This document shows positions 8,836 to 17,441 of a stretch of 64,000 bases of DNA, one piece after another (position 1 is the stretch's first letter; each line of letters opens with the position of its first letter). The DNA is from Parafrigoribacterium_A sp035571875. GTDB lineage: Bacteria > Actinomycetota > Actinomycetes > Actinomycetales > Microbacteriaceae. Under the pieces are notes generated by a model. It saw nothing but the letters and a program-made list of their open reading frames with translations. It ran no database searches and was not told the origin of the DNA. Where the stretch lies: positions 48,283 through 112,282 of the forward strand of contig DATNBR010000027.1 of assembly GCA_035571875.1 (NCBI GenBank), in the 5' to 3' direction. The position numbers and the translations under genes are program-made.

Positions 8836-9096
8836 CTAGAGCGACGCGACCTGCTTGGCGATGGCCGACTTGCGGTTCGCCGCCTGGTTCTTGTGCAGCA
8901 CGCCCTTGCTGGCGGCCTTGTCGAGCTTCTTCGTCGCGACGAGAAGGGCGGCGGCGGCCTTGTCCTTGTCGCCGGCCACGACCGCCTCGCGGGTCGCGCG
9001 AATGGCGGTCTTGACCTCGCTCCGCACGGCCTTGTTGCGATCCGTCGCCTTCTTGTTGGTGAGGATGCGCTTCATCTGCGACTTGATATTTGCCAC
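8836..9096 (-). CDS. rpsT: 30S ribosomal protein S20
   Basis: 86 residues, the normal length of S20, which binds 16S rRNA early in 30S assembly. The sequence begins ANIKSQMKRI after the start, is Lys/Ala-rich throughout and ends in KQVASL. The start is the GTG at 9096: AGAAGG lies just upstream and the alternative in-frame ATG 63 bp earlier would add a foreign N-terminus. It converges on holA with a shared hairpin and diverges from lepA. Confidence 0.96.
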   Translation of the reverse strand: MANIKSQMKRILTNKKATDRNKAVRSEVKTAIRATREAVVAGDKDKAAAALLVATKKLDKAASKGVLHKNQAANRKSAIAKQVASL

Positions 9097-9142
9097 GTCT
9101 ATAACCTTCTGTTGTTCCGAATGTTTCTTGGGCAGCCGCGTC

Positions 9143-9186
9143 ATCGTTACGAGACGCATCGTTACGAGACGATCGTTACGAGACGG
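9143..9186 (-). repeat. Three direct 14-15 bp repeats upstream of rpsT
   Basis: Three copies of ATCGTTACGAGACG (starting at 9143, 9158 and 9172, plus-strand sense) lie 47-90 bp upstream of the rpsT start. Read toward rpsT each unit is CGTCTCGTAACGAT. They fall in the promoter or 5' leader of rpsT and may bind a regulator; no family is recognised. Confidence 0.75.
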
Positions 9187-9212
9187 ACCCGGCCGCGATT
9201 CGCACTACGTGT

Positions 9213-9234
9213 GATCGCCCTCGTGAGGGTGATC
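9213..9234. promoter_or_regulatory. Inverted repeat in the rpsT-lepA intergenic region
   Basis: GATCGCCCTC (9213-9222), GT, GAGGGTGATC (9225-9234): ten-base arms with one mismatch. It could be an operator or a hairpin in the rpsT leader. The 288-bp divergent gap 9097-9384 also holds an 8-bp stem, GCGCCCGG (9301-9308) with CCGGGCGC (9329-9336), and no gene. Confidence 0.35.
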
Positions 9235-9346
9235 TCGAACCGTGTGCGCAAGCCAACAGGCAACATTACCAGTTGCAGCGGGCATCTCACAATTGTACGG
9301 GCGCCCGGCCGGGGTGCCCGAGGTCTTCCCGGGCGCGGTGGCATGG

Positions 9347-9352
9347 GAGAAT
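9347..9352 (+). promoter_or_regulatory. Candidate -10 box of lepA
   Basis: GAGAAT, identical to hexamers that precede the hemW, dusB and TRIC starts at 6 nt. Here transcription would start near 9359, giving lepA a short leader containing its AGAGGA ribosome binding site. Confidence 0.3.
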
Positions 9353-9384
9353 GGTGTGTTCACCCAAGCGCAGTAGAGGATACC

Positions 9385-11250
9385 GTGTCGCCGAAAGCAC
9401 TCAAGGCCCTGGAGCCTGCCTCGACCGACCCCGCGCACATCCGCAATTTCTGCATCATCGCGCACATCGATCACGGCAAGTCGACCCTCGCCGACCGCAT
9501 GCTGCAGATCACCGGCGTCGTGAGCGACCGTGACATGCGCGCGCAGTACCTCGACCGCATGGACATCGAGCGCGAGCGCGGCATCACGATCAAGAGCCAG
9601 GCCGTGCGGATGCCGTGGGCATCCACGAGCGAATCGGGCACTTCTGAGACCTACGCCCTCAACATGATCGACACACCGGGCCACGTGGACTTCACCTATG
9701 AGGTCTCCCGCAGCCTCGCCGCCTGCGAGGGCGCCATCCTGCTCGTCGATGCCGCCCAGGGAATAGAAGCCCAGACGCTTGCGAACCTCTACCTCGCTCT
9801 CGACAACGACCTCGTCATCATCCCCGTGCTGAACAAGATCGATCTGCCAGCGGCCGATCCAGAGAAGTACGCCAAGGAGCTCGCCGGTCTGATCGGTGGC
9901 GACCCCGCCGACGTGCTGCGCGTCTCCGGCAAGACGGGGGAGGGCGTCGAGGAGTTGCTCCAACGCGTCATCGAGCTCATCCCCGCCCCGCGCGGCGACA
10001 AGGACGCTCCCGCGAGGGCGATGATCTTCGACTCCGTCTACGACGCCTACCGCGGCGTCATCACCTACGTGCGCATGATCGACGGATCCCTCTCGCCGCG
10101 AGAGAAGGTCATGATGATGAGCACGAGGAGCACCCACGAGCTCCTCGAGATCGGTGTGAGCGCCCCGGAGCCCACGCCCACCAAGGGCCTCGGCGTCGGG
10201 GAGGTGGGGTACCTCATCACGGGCGTCAAGGATGTGCGCCTGAGCAAGGTCGGTGACACCGTCACGAGCTCGGCGAAGCCGGCCGAGACCGCGCTCAAGG
10301 GCTATTCCGAACCGAAGCCGATGGTCTTCTCCGGCCTGTATCCGATCGACGGTTCCGACTATCCGGTGCTGCGCGAGGCCCTCGACAAGCTGAAGCTCAG
10401 CGACGCGGCACTCGTCTACGAGCCCGAGACCTCCGTCGCCCTCGGCTTCGGCTTCCGCTGTGGGTTCCTCGGGCTGCTGCACCTCGAGATCGTGACGGAG
10501 CGGCTCGAGCGTGAATTCGGTCTCGACCTCATCACAACGGCTCCGAGCGTGATCTATGAAGTGACCACAGACGACAAGAAGACGGTGACCGTCACGAACC
10601 CGAGCGAGTTCCCGGGCGGCAAGATCGCTTCGGTGTCTGAGCCCATCGTGAAGGCATCCATTCTCGCTCCCAAGGACTATGTCGGATCGATCATGGAGCT
10701 GTGCCAGGGTCGCCGCGGCACCCTGCAGGGCATGGAATATCTCGGTGAAGACCGGGTGGAGCTGCACTACACGATGCCGCTCGGCGAGATCGTGTTCGAC
10801 TTCTTCGATCACCTGAAGAGCCGCACGCAGGGCTATGCCTCGCTCGACTACGAGCCGATCGGCGAGCAGGACGCCGACCTCGTGAAGGTCGACATCCTGC
10901 TGCAGGGTGAGGCCGTGGACGCGTTCAGCGCCATTGTGCACAAAGACAATGCCTACGCCTATGGCGTGCTGATGACCGAGCGCCTGAAGAAGCTCATCCC
11001 GCGCCAGCAGTTCGAGGTGCCGATTCAGGCCGCGATCGGGGCGAGGATCATCGCCCGCGAATCGATCAGCGCGATGCGCAAAGACGTGCTCGCCAAGTGC
11101 TACGGCGGCGACATCACGCGAAAGCGCAAGCTCTTGGAGAAGCAAAAGGAGGGGAAGAAGCGCATGAAGATGGTGGGGCGCGTCGAGGTTCCCCAGGAGG
11201 CGTTCATCGCCGCTCTGTCGGGGGACACAGAGAAAAAAGAGAAGAAGTAG
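9385..11250 (+). CDS. lepA: Elongation factor 4 (LepA GTPase)
   Basis: 621 residues. LepA is a ribosome-associated GTPase related to EF-G that acts on stalled or misassembled ribosomes. The G1 motif is AHIDHGKST (26-34), followed by the DTPGHVDF switch II and NKID motifs. EF-G-like domains II, III and V and the LepA-specific C-terminal domain (ending KRKLLEKQKEGKKRMK..GRVEVPQEAF) follow. The start is GTG 9385 with AGAGGA upstream; in-frame sequence extending back to 8827 overlaps rpsT and is not real. The next gene's GTG overlaps the last base of the stop. Confidence 0.96.
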   Translation: MSPKALKALEPASTDPAHIRNFCIIAHIDHGKSTLADRMLQITGVVSDRDMRAQYLDRMDIERERGITIKSQAVRMPWASTSESGTSETYALNMIDTPGHVDFTYEVSRSLAACEGAILLVDAAQGIEAQTLANLYLALDNDLVIIPVLNKIDLPAADPEKYAKELAGLIGGDPADVLRVSGKTGEGVEELLQRVIELIPAPRGDKDAPARAMIFDSVYDAYRGVITYVRMIDGSLSPREKVMMMSTRSTHELLEIGVSAPEPTPTKGLGVGEVGYLITGVKDVRLSKVGDTVTSSAKPAETALKGYSEPKPMVFSGLYPIDGSDYPVLREALDKLKLSDAALVYEPETSVALGFGFRCGFLGLLHLEIVTERLEREFGLDLITTAPSVIYEVTTDDKKTVTVTNPSEFPGGKIASVSEPIVKASILAPKDYVGSIMELCQGRRGTLQGMEYLGEDRVELHYTMPLGEIVFDFFDHLKSRTQGYASLDYEPIGEQDADLVKVDILLQGEAVDAFSAIVHKDNAYAYGVLMTERLKKLIPRQQFEVPIQAAIGARIIARESISAMRKDVLAKCYGGDITRKRKLLEKQKEGKKRMKMVGRVEVPQEAFIAALSGDTEKKEKK

Positions 11251-11903
11251 TGCCCGGCTCCGAACTGTGGGAGCAACCGGTCAGCTACGCCGCGGTCGGC
11301 GCGACCCAGGCTGCCGATCTGCTGCAGTATCCGCCGGTCGGCTTTCGCCCGATCGTCAAGCGCGTGCGCATCGGCCACGGGCCGCTGCGGTGGAGTTTCG
11401 CCTCGCAGGCTGTGTTGTCGTGGGGAGTCCAGCGTCGCAGTGGGCTGCGCGTCGAGACCGTGGAGTCGCCGCCGGAGGTGACGGAGCTCAGTTACACGCC
11501 GCTGTCGCTCGACGCCGACGGCGTCCCCGTGCCGCCGGCCGAATCGGACGATGTCGAGGCGATCTACGGTTCCGACGGCACCGCGATGGTCTCCCCGGGC
11601 GATAGCGCGTGGCTGCACATCCCGGTCGGCCCGTTCTCGGTCAAGGCTCCGGCACGCGTCGTCTACGTCGTCAACGACCAGAAGCGCAGGGGTTTTGCCT
11701 ACGGAACCCTCGCCGGGCATCCCGAGAGCGGCGAAGAATCGTTCATGGTTGAACTCGCCGATGACGGCTCCGTGTGGTTCGAGGTGCGAGCGTTCTCGAG
11801 GCCTTCGAGCGTGCTCTGGTGGATCGTCTACCCGGCCCTGCGGATCGCGCAATCGATCTACACGAGGCGCTACCTGAGGGCGCTCTCCGGACCCATCGAC
11901 TAG
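11250..11903 (+). CDS. DUF1990 (UPF0548) family protein
   Basis: 217 residues of the actinobacterial DUF1990 family, function unknown. Recognisable family blocks are YPPVGFRPIVKRVRIGHG, the middle RVVYVVNDQKRRGFAYGTLAGHPESGEE and SVWFEVRAFSRP..WWIVYPALRIAQ near the C-terminus. No signal peptide. The GTG start overlaps the lepA stop by one base and the run-up is AGAGAAGAAG, so it is probably translated from the lepA transcript. The longer in-frame ORF back to 11097 lies inside lepA and is rejected. Confidence 0.8.
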   Translation: MPGSELWEQPVSYAAVGATQAADLLQYPPVGFRPIVKRVRIGHGPLRWSFASQAVLSWGVQRRSGLRVETVESPPEVTELSYTPLSLDADGVPVPPAESDDVEAIYGSDGTAMVSPGDSAWLHIPVGPFSVKAPARVVYVVNDQKRRGFAYGTLAGHPESGEESFMVELADDGSVWFEVRAFSRPSSVLWWIVYPALRIAQSIYTRRYLRALSGPID

Positions 11904-12203
11904 TCGTTCGCGAGAGGCGATGTCGCCGACGAGCGCCGCGCGATCTGTGCGCTCCATGTGCACGCAAAGTTCACTATAGACATACGACCCCCGAACTGGG
12001 TACGTTGTGGACGCGGGGGTACACCGTCTCCCGCAACCGATTGTGCTCCCCTCCGCAACGAGCAGAGCCCGGGGCTCAGGACGTGATGACGCACGCCGAA
12101 ATCAGCCCGCGGACGGGCTGCGCCGGCCTGCTGGTGCCGACAGCGGCACATCCATGCGCGTGCAGTGAAGCACGCGGCAGCCAGTCAACAGCTAGGGGAT
12201 TCC
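11904..12203 (+). other. 300-bp gene-free region before the Tat amidohydrolase
   Basis: No convincing gene. It contains a 7-bp inverted repeat, ACCCCCG (11987-11993) with CGGGGGT (12014-12020), and just upstream an AT-richer TTCACTATAGACATAC patch (around 11971-11984) that could be a promoter for the amidohydrolase. The ribosome binding site AGGGGA ends the region. Confidence 0.4.
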
Positions 12204-13985
12204 ATGGGAAAGAATGGGCAGCACCACGACGAAAATGCTTCACCGGCCGAATCGGGTATGTCCCGCCGCGGCCTCATCATGGGCGGCGGTGCGGCGGCGG
12301 CCGCGGCCGCTTTCAGCGCGGCATCACCGGCCTTCGCTGCGTCCGCTGCCGCTTCACCGGGCGGCCCGGTGCGGAGCGACCCGGGCGGATCGGGTTCCGA
12401 CGGCGACGGCGATCTCCTGCTCGTCAACGGCAGGATCCACACGATGGACGGGCGCGACACCGTCGTCTCATCCGCACTGATCAGCGACGGCAGGTTCGTG
12501 GCGCTGGGCAAGGATGCCGAGCGTCAGCCAGTGGGGAAGGCGACGCGGGTCGACCTGCGCGGGCGCACCGCCATCCCGGGCATCATCGACAGCCACAACC
12601 ACATCGTGCTCGTGGGCAACCGGCCCGGCTATCACACTCCGCTCGAGGACGTCTTCACGATCCCCAAAGCGGTCGCGCGCCTCAAGGCCCGGGTGAAAGA
12701 TGTGCCCTCGGGCAAGTTCATCACCACCGTCGGCCCTATCTCCGCCATGCAGTTCCAGGAGCGGCGCCTGCCGAATCTCACCGAGCTCGACGCTGTGAGC
12801 CGGCCGGTGTTCATCGAAGCTGCGCAGGGTGGCGTCGTCACCAACGGCCTGGGCAAGACCTATTTCGAGTCTCACGGCATCGTGGTCAATGCCGACGGTT
12901 CGCTCGCGGGGTCCGCTTTCGGCACGGGCCCCGCGGGGCAGGCGCTGCAACTGCTTCGCGAACAGTTCCTGACCGCCGAGGATCGCGAACGCACGGCTCT
13001 CGAAGTGCTCCAGTACTACGCGGGTCTCGGCATCACGACCCACCTCGACGCCGGTGCGTTCCACACAGATGAACCGAACGGCGCGATCTTCGGAGAGAAC
13101 AAGTACACGATGCACGCACCATTCCTCGCGCTCAACGGTGCGGAGAAGTTGCCGGTGAGGCTGCGCGTGGACTTCCTGCTGGAGGACACCGACCCCTCGC
13201 TTCCTGAGCTCACGGCGAGATTGAAGAACTCCTTCCCTTTCTTCGGCAACGACATGATGCGCACGGGCGCCATCGGGGAATTCACCGGCGGCGGATTCCA
13301 GGGCATGGGCACCCCGCTCTGGCTCGAGGCGACCAAGCGCGTGGCGAAGGCGGGGTGGCGCAACGAGAACCACTCGCTCACCACGACCGACTACAAGGCG
13401 ATCATCGACGGTTGGGTCGCCGTGAACCAGGAGTTCCCCATCAAGGATCTGCGCTGGGTCGCGGCGCACGTTCCGTTCATCACGTCGGAATACATCCAGA
13501 AGCTCAAGGCGCTCGGTGGCGGCGTCAAGGTTGGCTGGGGACCGACGCGCACGGGAACGCTGCAGGGTCCGCCCTATCGCACGATCCTCGACAGCGGGAT
13601 TCCCGCGGGCTATCACTCGGATGGAGGCGACATCACGGTCATCAACCCGTGGCTGAACTTCTACACGATGGTGACCGGCCGCAACCTCCAGGGCGACCTG
13701 ATCAACGCCGGTCAGACGCTCACTCGCACCGAGGTGATCAGGATGGCGACGGCAGGCAACACCTGGTTCATCCACGAGGACGACCTCGGCCCGATCAAGG
13801 TCGGCAACCGTGCCGACCTCGTCGTGCTTGACCAGGACTTCTTCTCCGTGCCGGAGTCGAAGATTCCGCAGACGCGCGCCGTCCTCACGGTGGTTGGCGG
13901 CGATGTCGTGCACGACACCGGCGAATTGGCGCCACCCCGCAAGGGATGGGGTGGGTGGCGTCACCGTTACGGCCACCGCTCCTGA
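12204..13985 (+). CDS. Tat-exported amidohydrolase family 3 protein (YtcJ-like)
   Basis: 593 residues. A twin-arginine signal (SRRGLIM at about residues 19-25, an Ala-rich hydrophobic stretch, ASPAFA cleavage region) predicts export of the folded, metal-loaded enzyme. The mature part is an amidohydrolase: the N-terminal beta-sandwich strand LLLVNGRIHTMDG, RTAIPGIIDSHNHIVLVG (HxH metal site), and the C-terminal GNRADLVVLDQDFF returning to the sandwich. Substrate unknown; the family includes N-substituted formamide and imide hydrolases. ATG 12204 is preceded by AGGGGA. It appears to be a single-gene unit. Confidence 0.85.
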   Translation: MGKNGQHHDENASPAESGMSRRGLIMGGGAAAAAAAFSAASPAFAASAAASPGGPVRSDPGGSGSDGDGDLLLVNGRIHTMDGRDTVVSSALISDGRFVALGKDAERQPVGKATRVDLRGRTAIPGIIDSHNHIVLVGNRPGYHTPLEDVFTIPKAVARLKARVKDVPSGKFITTVGPISAMQFQERRLPNLTELDAVSRPVFIEAAQGGVVTNGLGKTYFESHGIVVNADGSLAGSAFGTGPAGQALQLLREQFLTAEDRERTALEVLQYYAGLGITTHLDAGAFHTDEPNGAIFGENKYTMHAPFLALNGAEKLPVRLRVDFLLEDTDPSLPELTARLKNSFPFFGNDMMRTGAIGEFTGGGFQGMGTPLWLEATKRVAKAGWRNENHSLTTTDYKAIIDGWVAVNQEFPIKDLRWVAAHVPFITSEYIQKLKALGGGVKVGWGPTRTGTLQGPPYRTILDSGIPAGYHSDGGDITVINPWLNFYTMVTGRNLQGDLINAGQTLTRTEVIRMATAGNTWFIHEDDLGPIKVGNRADLVVLDQDFFSVPESKIPQTRAVLTVVGGDVVHDTGELAPPRKGWGGWRHRYGHRS

Positions 13986-14017
13986 GTCGCTAGGCGGCGC
14001 CGGGTCGCGAAAGAAGG

Positions 14018-14023
14018 GAGAAT
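14018..14023 (+). promoter_or_regulatory. Candidate -10 box of hemW
   Basis: GAGAAT, six bases (CGGAGG), then ATG at 14030. The GGAGG touches the start codon, too close for normal ribosome binding, so a leaderless start fits better. Confidence 0.35.
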
Positions 14024-14029
14024 CGGAGG

Positions 14030-15256
14030 ATGCCCTCCGCCCTCCCGATCGCCGACCCGGCGCCTGCCGACGGCAGGCTTCCCTCCGAGGTTGCCATCGA
14101 TGCGGCCTCGCGCAACTTCGGCGTCTACCTGCACGTGCCGTTCTGTCGCGTGAGGTGCGGTTACTGCGACTTCAACACCTACACGGCCGAGGAACTCCGC
14201 GGCGCCAAGCGCACCGACTACGCTGGCCAGGCCATCGCTGAGGTGGCGTTGGCTCGCGACGTGCTCGCATCCGCAGAACTGCCGCCTCGACCCGTCTCGA
14301 CCGTCTTCTTCGGCGGTGGGACGCCCACTATGCTGCCGGCCACGGATCTCACAGCGATGCTCGCCGCGGTCGTCGATGCCTGGGGCCTCGCGCCCGGCGC
14401 TGAGGTCACCACCGAGGCCAACCCAGACTCCGTGGATGCCGCGTATCTGCGCTCGCTCGCGGATGCCGGCTTCACGCGAGTGTCATTCGGCATGCAGTCG
14501 GCCGTACCGCACGTGCTCGCGACGCTCGAGCGCACCCACGATCCGGAGCGCATTCCACTCGTCGTGGAGTGGGCTCGACAGGCCGGGCTACAGGTGAGCC
14601 TCGACCTCATCTACGGCACGCCGGGGGAGTCGATCGACGACTGGCGCTCGTCGCTCGAGCAGGCGATCGCACAGCATCCGGATCACCTCTCGGCATACTC
14701 GCTCATCGTCGAAGACGGCACGAAACTCGCGCGCCAGATCCGTCGCGGCGAGGTTGCGACACCAGACGAGGACCTGCAGGCAGACATGTACGAGCTCGCG
14801 GATGCCCTGCTCGGCCGGGCGGGTTACTCCTGGTACGAGGTGAGCAATTGGGCCACCGCGCCGCAGTTCGCCTCCCGCCACAACCTCGCCTACTGGCAGG
14901 GGCACGACTGGTGGGGAATCGGACCGGGGGCGCACAGCCACGTCGGCGGGGTGCGCTGGTGGAACGTGAAGCATCCTGCCGCCTACGCTGAGCGCATCGG
15001 CGCCGGCACGTCGCCCGGCGCGGGCCGAGAGGTGCTCGACGCCGAGACGCGCCGCGTGGAGCGAGTGCTGCTGCAGAGCAGGATTCGCGAGGGGCTTCCG
15101 CTCGACGTGCTCACCTCGGCCGGGCGCACCGCAGTGGCCGGACTGATAGCGGATCAGCTGATCGACGGCGCAGCAGCGCTCCACGGCAGGATCGAACTCA
15201 CCCTCCGCGGCAGGCTGCTGGCCGACGCCGTCGTGCGCCGCCTGCTCGACGACTGA
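14030..15256 (+). CDS. hemW: HemW-like radical SAM heme chaperone
   Basis: 408 residues of the HemN/HemW radical SAM family. The CxxxCxxC iron-sulfur motif is CRVRCGYC within VYLHVPFCRVRCGYCDFNTYT (about residues 35-55), followed by FFGGGTPT and the SFGMQS region. It lacks the extra features of the oxygen-independent coproporphyrinogen oxidase HemN, so the heme-chaperone role of HemW is more likely. The position beside lepA and hrcA is typical in actinobacteria. Confidence 0.9.
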   Translation: MPSALPIADPAPADGRLPSEVAIDAASRNFGVYLHVPFCRVRCGYCDFNTYTAEELRGAKRTDYAGQAIAEVALARDVLASAELPPRPVSTVFFGGGTPTMLPATDLTAMLAAVVDAWGLAPGAEVTTEANPDSVDAAYLRSLADAGFTRVSFGMQSAVPHVLATLERTHDPERIPLVVEWARQAGLQVSLDLIYGTPGESIDDWRSSLEQAIAQHPDHLSAYSLIVEDGTKLARQIRRGEVATPDEDLQADMYELADALLGRAGYSWYEVSNWATAPQFASRHNLAYWQGHDWWGIGPGAHSHVGGVRWWNVKHPAAYAERIGAGTSPGAGREVLDAETRRVERVLLQSRIREGLPLDVLTSAGRTAVAGLIADQLIDGAAALHGRIELTLRGRLLADAVVRRLLDD

Positions 15257-15275
15257 TCAGGGCGCTGTGCCGCGC

Positions 15276-15647
15276 TCAGCTCGCGAATTTGATCGCGAGC
15301 GGATAGACGTAGGTCTCACCGCGGTTCGCGGCGATCGCGGCGAGAATGCTGAACACGACGTTTGCCACGACCGCGGCCAGCAGGATGACGACGCCGACAA
15401 GGATGAGCGTCGAGATCGCGCCGACGATGTAGGCGATGATGAGCGTCAACTGGAAGTTGAGGGCGCTCGCGGTGTGCTGGCGGATGAACGGCCCGCGATC
15501 CTTCAGCACCACGTACCCGATGAGCGAGGGCAGGATGTGGAAGAAGATGCCACCGACGTGCACGAGAGTTGCCCACAGCTTCTCATCGGCGGGGCTGAGT
15601 GGAGTCGATCCCCGGTAGGGGTTGGTCTGTGGCGTTGAGTCCGTCAT
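15276..15647 (-). CDS. DUF4870 membrane protein (copy 1)
   Basis: 123 residues. DUF4870 proteins are small membrane proteins of unknown function. The order seen is a polar N-terminus, the conserved DEKLWATLVHVGGIFFHILPSLIGYVVLKDRGPFIRQH block, then two hydrophobic segments (about 65-105). The terminal residues after YVYPLAIKF mark the family end. It is a tandem paralogue of the next gene, same strand, 72 bp apart, with a strong hairpin between them. It converges on hemW with a 19-bp gap. Confidence 0.82.
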   Translation of the reverse strand: MTDSTPQTNPYRGSTPLSPADEKLWATLVHVGGIFFHILPSLIGYVVLKDRGPFIRQHTASALNFQLTLIIAYIVGAISTLILVGVVILLAAVVANVVFSILAAIAANRGETYVYPLAIKFAS

Positions 15648-15676
15648 GCCCCCATTAAAGCAACACCGGTTAAAGC

Positions 15677-15710
15677 AGGAAGGGCCGGGAGCGAACTCCC
15701 GACCCTTCCT
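15677..15710 (-). terminator. Terminator of DUF4870 copy 2
   Basis: AGGAAGGG, mismatch, CGGGAG, GCGAA-type loop, CTCCCG, mismatch, CCCTTCCT forms a long stem just after the stop of the minus-strand gene at 15720. On that strand it is followed by GCTTTAA, so a moderate intrinsic terminator separates the two DUF4870 paralogues. Confidence 0.7.
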
Positions 15711-15719
15711 GAGGTTGCG

Positions 15720-16121
15720 CTACTTGATGAAGCGGAACGAAACCGGGTAGCGGTACGAGCCACCCTGCTGCACCTTGACTCCGCCCATGATGGAGAACAC
15801 GGCGTTCGCCGCGTAGATCAGGAAGCCGATGAGGGTGAGCAGCCAACCCGCGCCGATGAGCAGGAACGGGATGGCGAGGATCGTGGCGATGATGACCCAG
15901 ACGATCCACACGATCAGGAAGGTGATCTGCCAGTTCAGAGCCTCCTTCGACTCGACGCGGGTGCGCTCGCCGCGGTCCTTGAGCACGAGGAAGATGATGA
16001 GCGAGGGAAGAATCCAGAGGATACCGCCGAAGTGGGCGAGCGAGGCCCAGAGTTTGTCGTCTGCGGCGGTGAGTGGCGCTGCCGGCTGGGGAGCGGCCGG
16101 CTGCGGGGTTGGATCAGTCAT
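15720..16121 (-). CDS. DUF4870 membrane protein (copy 2)
   Basis: 133 residues, paralogue of the gene at 15276. A Pro/Ala/Gln-rich cytosolic N-terminus leads into ADDKLWASLAHFGGILWILPSLIIFLVLKDRG, then two to three hydrophobic segments and the closing YRYPVSFRFIK. The predicted start ATG at 16121 follows GAAAGG-like purines. Function unknown. It diverges from hrcA; the 218-bp gap carries the CIRCE operator on the hrcA side. Confidence 0.82.
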   Translation of the reverse strand: MTDPTPQPAAPQPAAPLTAADDKLWASLAHFGGILWILPSLIIFLVLKDRGERTRVESKEALNWQITFLIVWIVWVIIATILAIPFLLIGAGWLLTLIGFLIYAANAVFSIMGGVKVQQGGSYRYPVSFRFIK

Positions 16122-16277
16122 CTGCGTTGCCTTTCAGGTAAACAGGTCCGTCCCGGGAGCAGGAGAGACATGACCGCGGTGACCCTGCCCCCAATCTGGG
16201 GCACGGCGCGAGCACATGCATAAGGTACTGCCCCCGGATACGGGCACGCAATGCCCCTCCGTGACCGCGTGTCGCGT

Positions 16278-16309
16278 TACAATTAGCAGTCGAAGTGGTT
16301 GAGTGCCAG
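16278..16309 (+). promoter_or_regulatory. hrcA promoter (-10 TACAAT) with CIRCE operator
   Basis: TACAAT at 16278-16283 overlaps an imperfect CIRCE element: TTAGCAGTC (16283-16291), nine bases, GAGTGCCAG (16301-16309). The consensus is TTAGCACTC-N9-GAGTGCTAA, so three positions differ. HrcA, encoded just downstream, is the known CIRCE repressor, giving autoregulation of hrcA-dnaJ. Confidence 0.85.
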
Positions 16310-16339
16310 CCGCCGGGCATGGTGGAGAGAGGATGCGAC

Positions 16340-17362
16340 ATGGTCTCCGAACGCAGCCTCGAGGTTCTGCGCGTGATAGTTCAGGATTACGTGGCCTCCC
16401 GTGAGCCCGTCGGCTCCAAGTCGATCGTCGATCGCCACTCCTTCGGCGTCTCCGCCGCCACCATCCGCAATGACATGGCGCTCCTCGAAGAGGAAGAACT
16501 CATCGCGGCGCCGCACACCTCTTCCGGTCGCATCCCGACCGACAAGGGGTACCGGGTCTTCGTCAACCAGCTCGCCGATCTCAGGCCGCTCACCTCGGCG
16601 CAGCGCCAGGCGATCGAGATCTTCCTCGGACAGTCCGCGGACCTCGACGAGGTGTTGGGACGAACGGTTCGACTGCTGTCGCAACTGACGCACCACGTCG
16701 CTCTCGTGCAGTACCCCTCGCTGACGCGGTCGCGCATCCGTCACGTCGAACTCGTGCGGCTCGCGGCGACGCGCATGATGACGGTGCTGATCACCGACTC
16801 CGGGCGCGTCGAGCAGCGTTTGCTCGACGTGAGCGAAGAACTGGATGACGAGTTTCTCGCCGAGCTGCGCACCAAGCTCAATGCCGTGATCGGCGGCCTC
16901 GGGCTGAGCGATGCGGTGGCAAAGCTTTCCTCGTTCAGCGACCAGTTCGCGGCAGAGCATGCCGCGATGGTGCAGCAGATCGCCTCGGCGCTCGCCGAGC
17001 AGGTGCTGGCGAATCGGCAGGAACGGCTGCTCATGGCGGGTGCCGCGAATCTCGTGCGCACCGAAGAGGACTTCAGCGGCAGCATTTTTCCGGTGCTCGA
17101 GGCAATCGAGGAGCAGGTGACGCTGCTGCGGCTGTTCGGCGAGATGGAGCCCGACCAGAACGGGTTCTCGGTGAGCATCGGCAGCGAGAACGCCTCCTTC
17201 GGCCTGGGGGAGACCTCCGTGCTGGCCACGGGGTACACCTCGACCGGTGACGGGCTCGCGCGGCTGGGTGTTCTCGGCCCGACGCGCATGGACTACTCGA
17301 GCAACATCGCGGCGGTCAGGGCCGTCGCGCGATACCTTTCGCGGCTGCTGGGCGACGACTAG
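16340..17362 (+). CDS. hrcA: Heat-inducible transcription repressor HrcA
   Basis: 340 residues. The N-terminal winged helix (VSERSLEVLRVIVQDYVASREPVGSKSIVDR, then the recognition region SAATIRNDMALLEEEELI and HTSSGRIPTDKGYR) binds CIRCE. The GAF-like and dimerisation parts follow. HrcA represses chaperone genes and is itself folded by GroEL. The start is ATG 16340 with GAGAGAGGA upstream; the in-frame ATG at 16295 would lie within the operator and is rejected. The CIRCE site directly upstream and dnaJ downstream complete the usual heat-shock unit. Confidence 0.95.
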   Translation: MVSERSLEVLRVIVQDYVASREPVGSKSIVDRHSFGVSAATIRNDMALLEEEELIAAPHTSSGRIPTDKGYRVFVNQLADLRPLTSAQRQAIEIFLGQSADLDEVLGRTVRLLSQLTHHVALVQYPSLTRSRIRHVELVRLAATRMMTVLITDSGRVEQRLLDVSEELDDEFLAELRTKLNAVIGGLGLSDAVAKLSSFSDQFAAEHAAMVQQIASALAEQVLANRQERLLMAGAANLVRTEEDFSGSIFPVLEAIEEQVTLLRLFGEMEPDQNGFSVSIGSENASFGLGETSVLATGYTSTGDGLARLGVLGPTRMDYSSNIAAVRAVARYLSRLLGDD

Positions 17363-17441
17363 ATCGCTGCACGGCGGGCACGTACACGCAGTGCGCCGAG
17401 CCTGAGCTGGCGGTTGCACACTACAAGACTGAGGAATGACA

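Noticed and set aside
9205..11145. 646-codon minus-strand frame opposite lepA
   Set aside because: LepA is unmistakable on the plus strand; the antisense frame shows no recognisable domain or start context.
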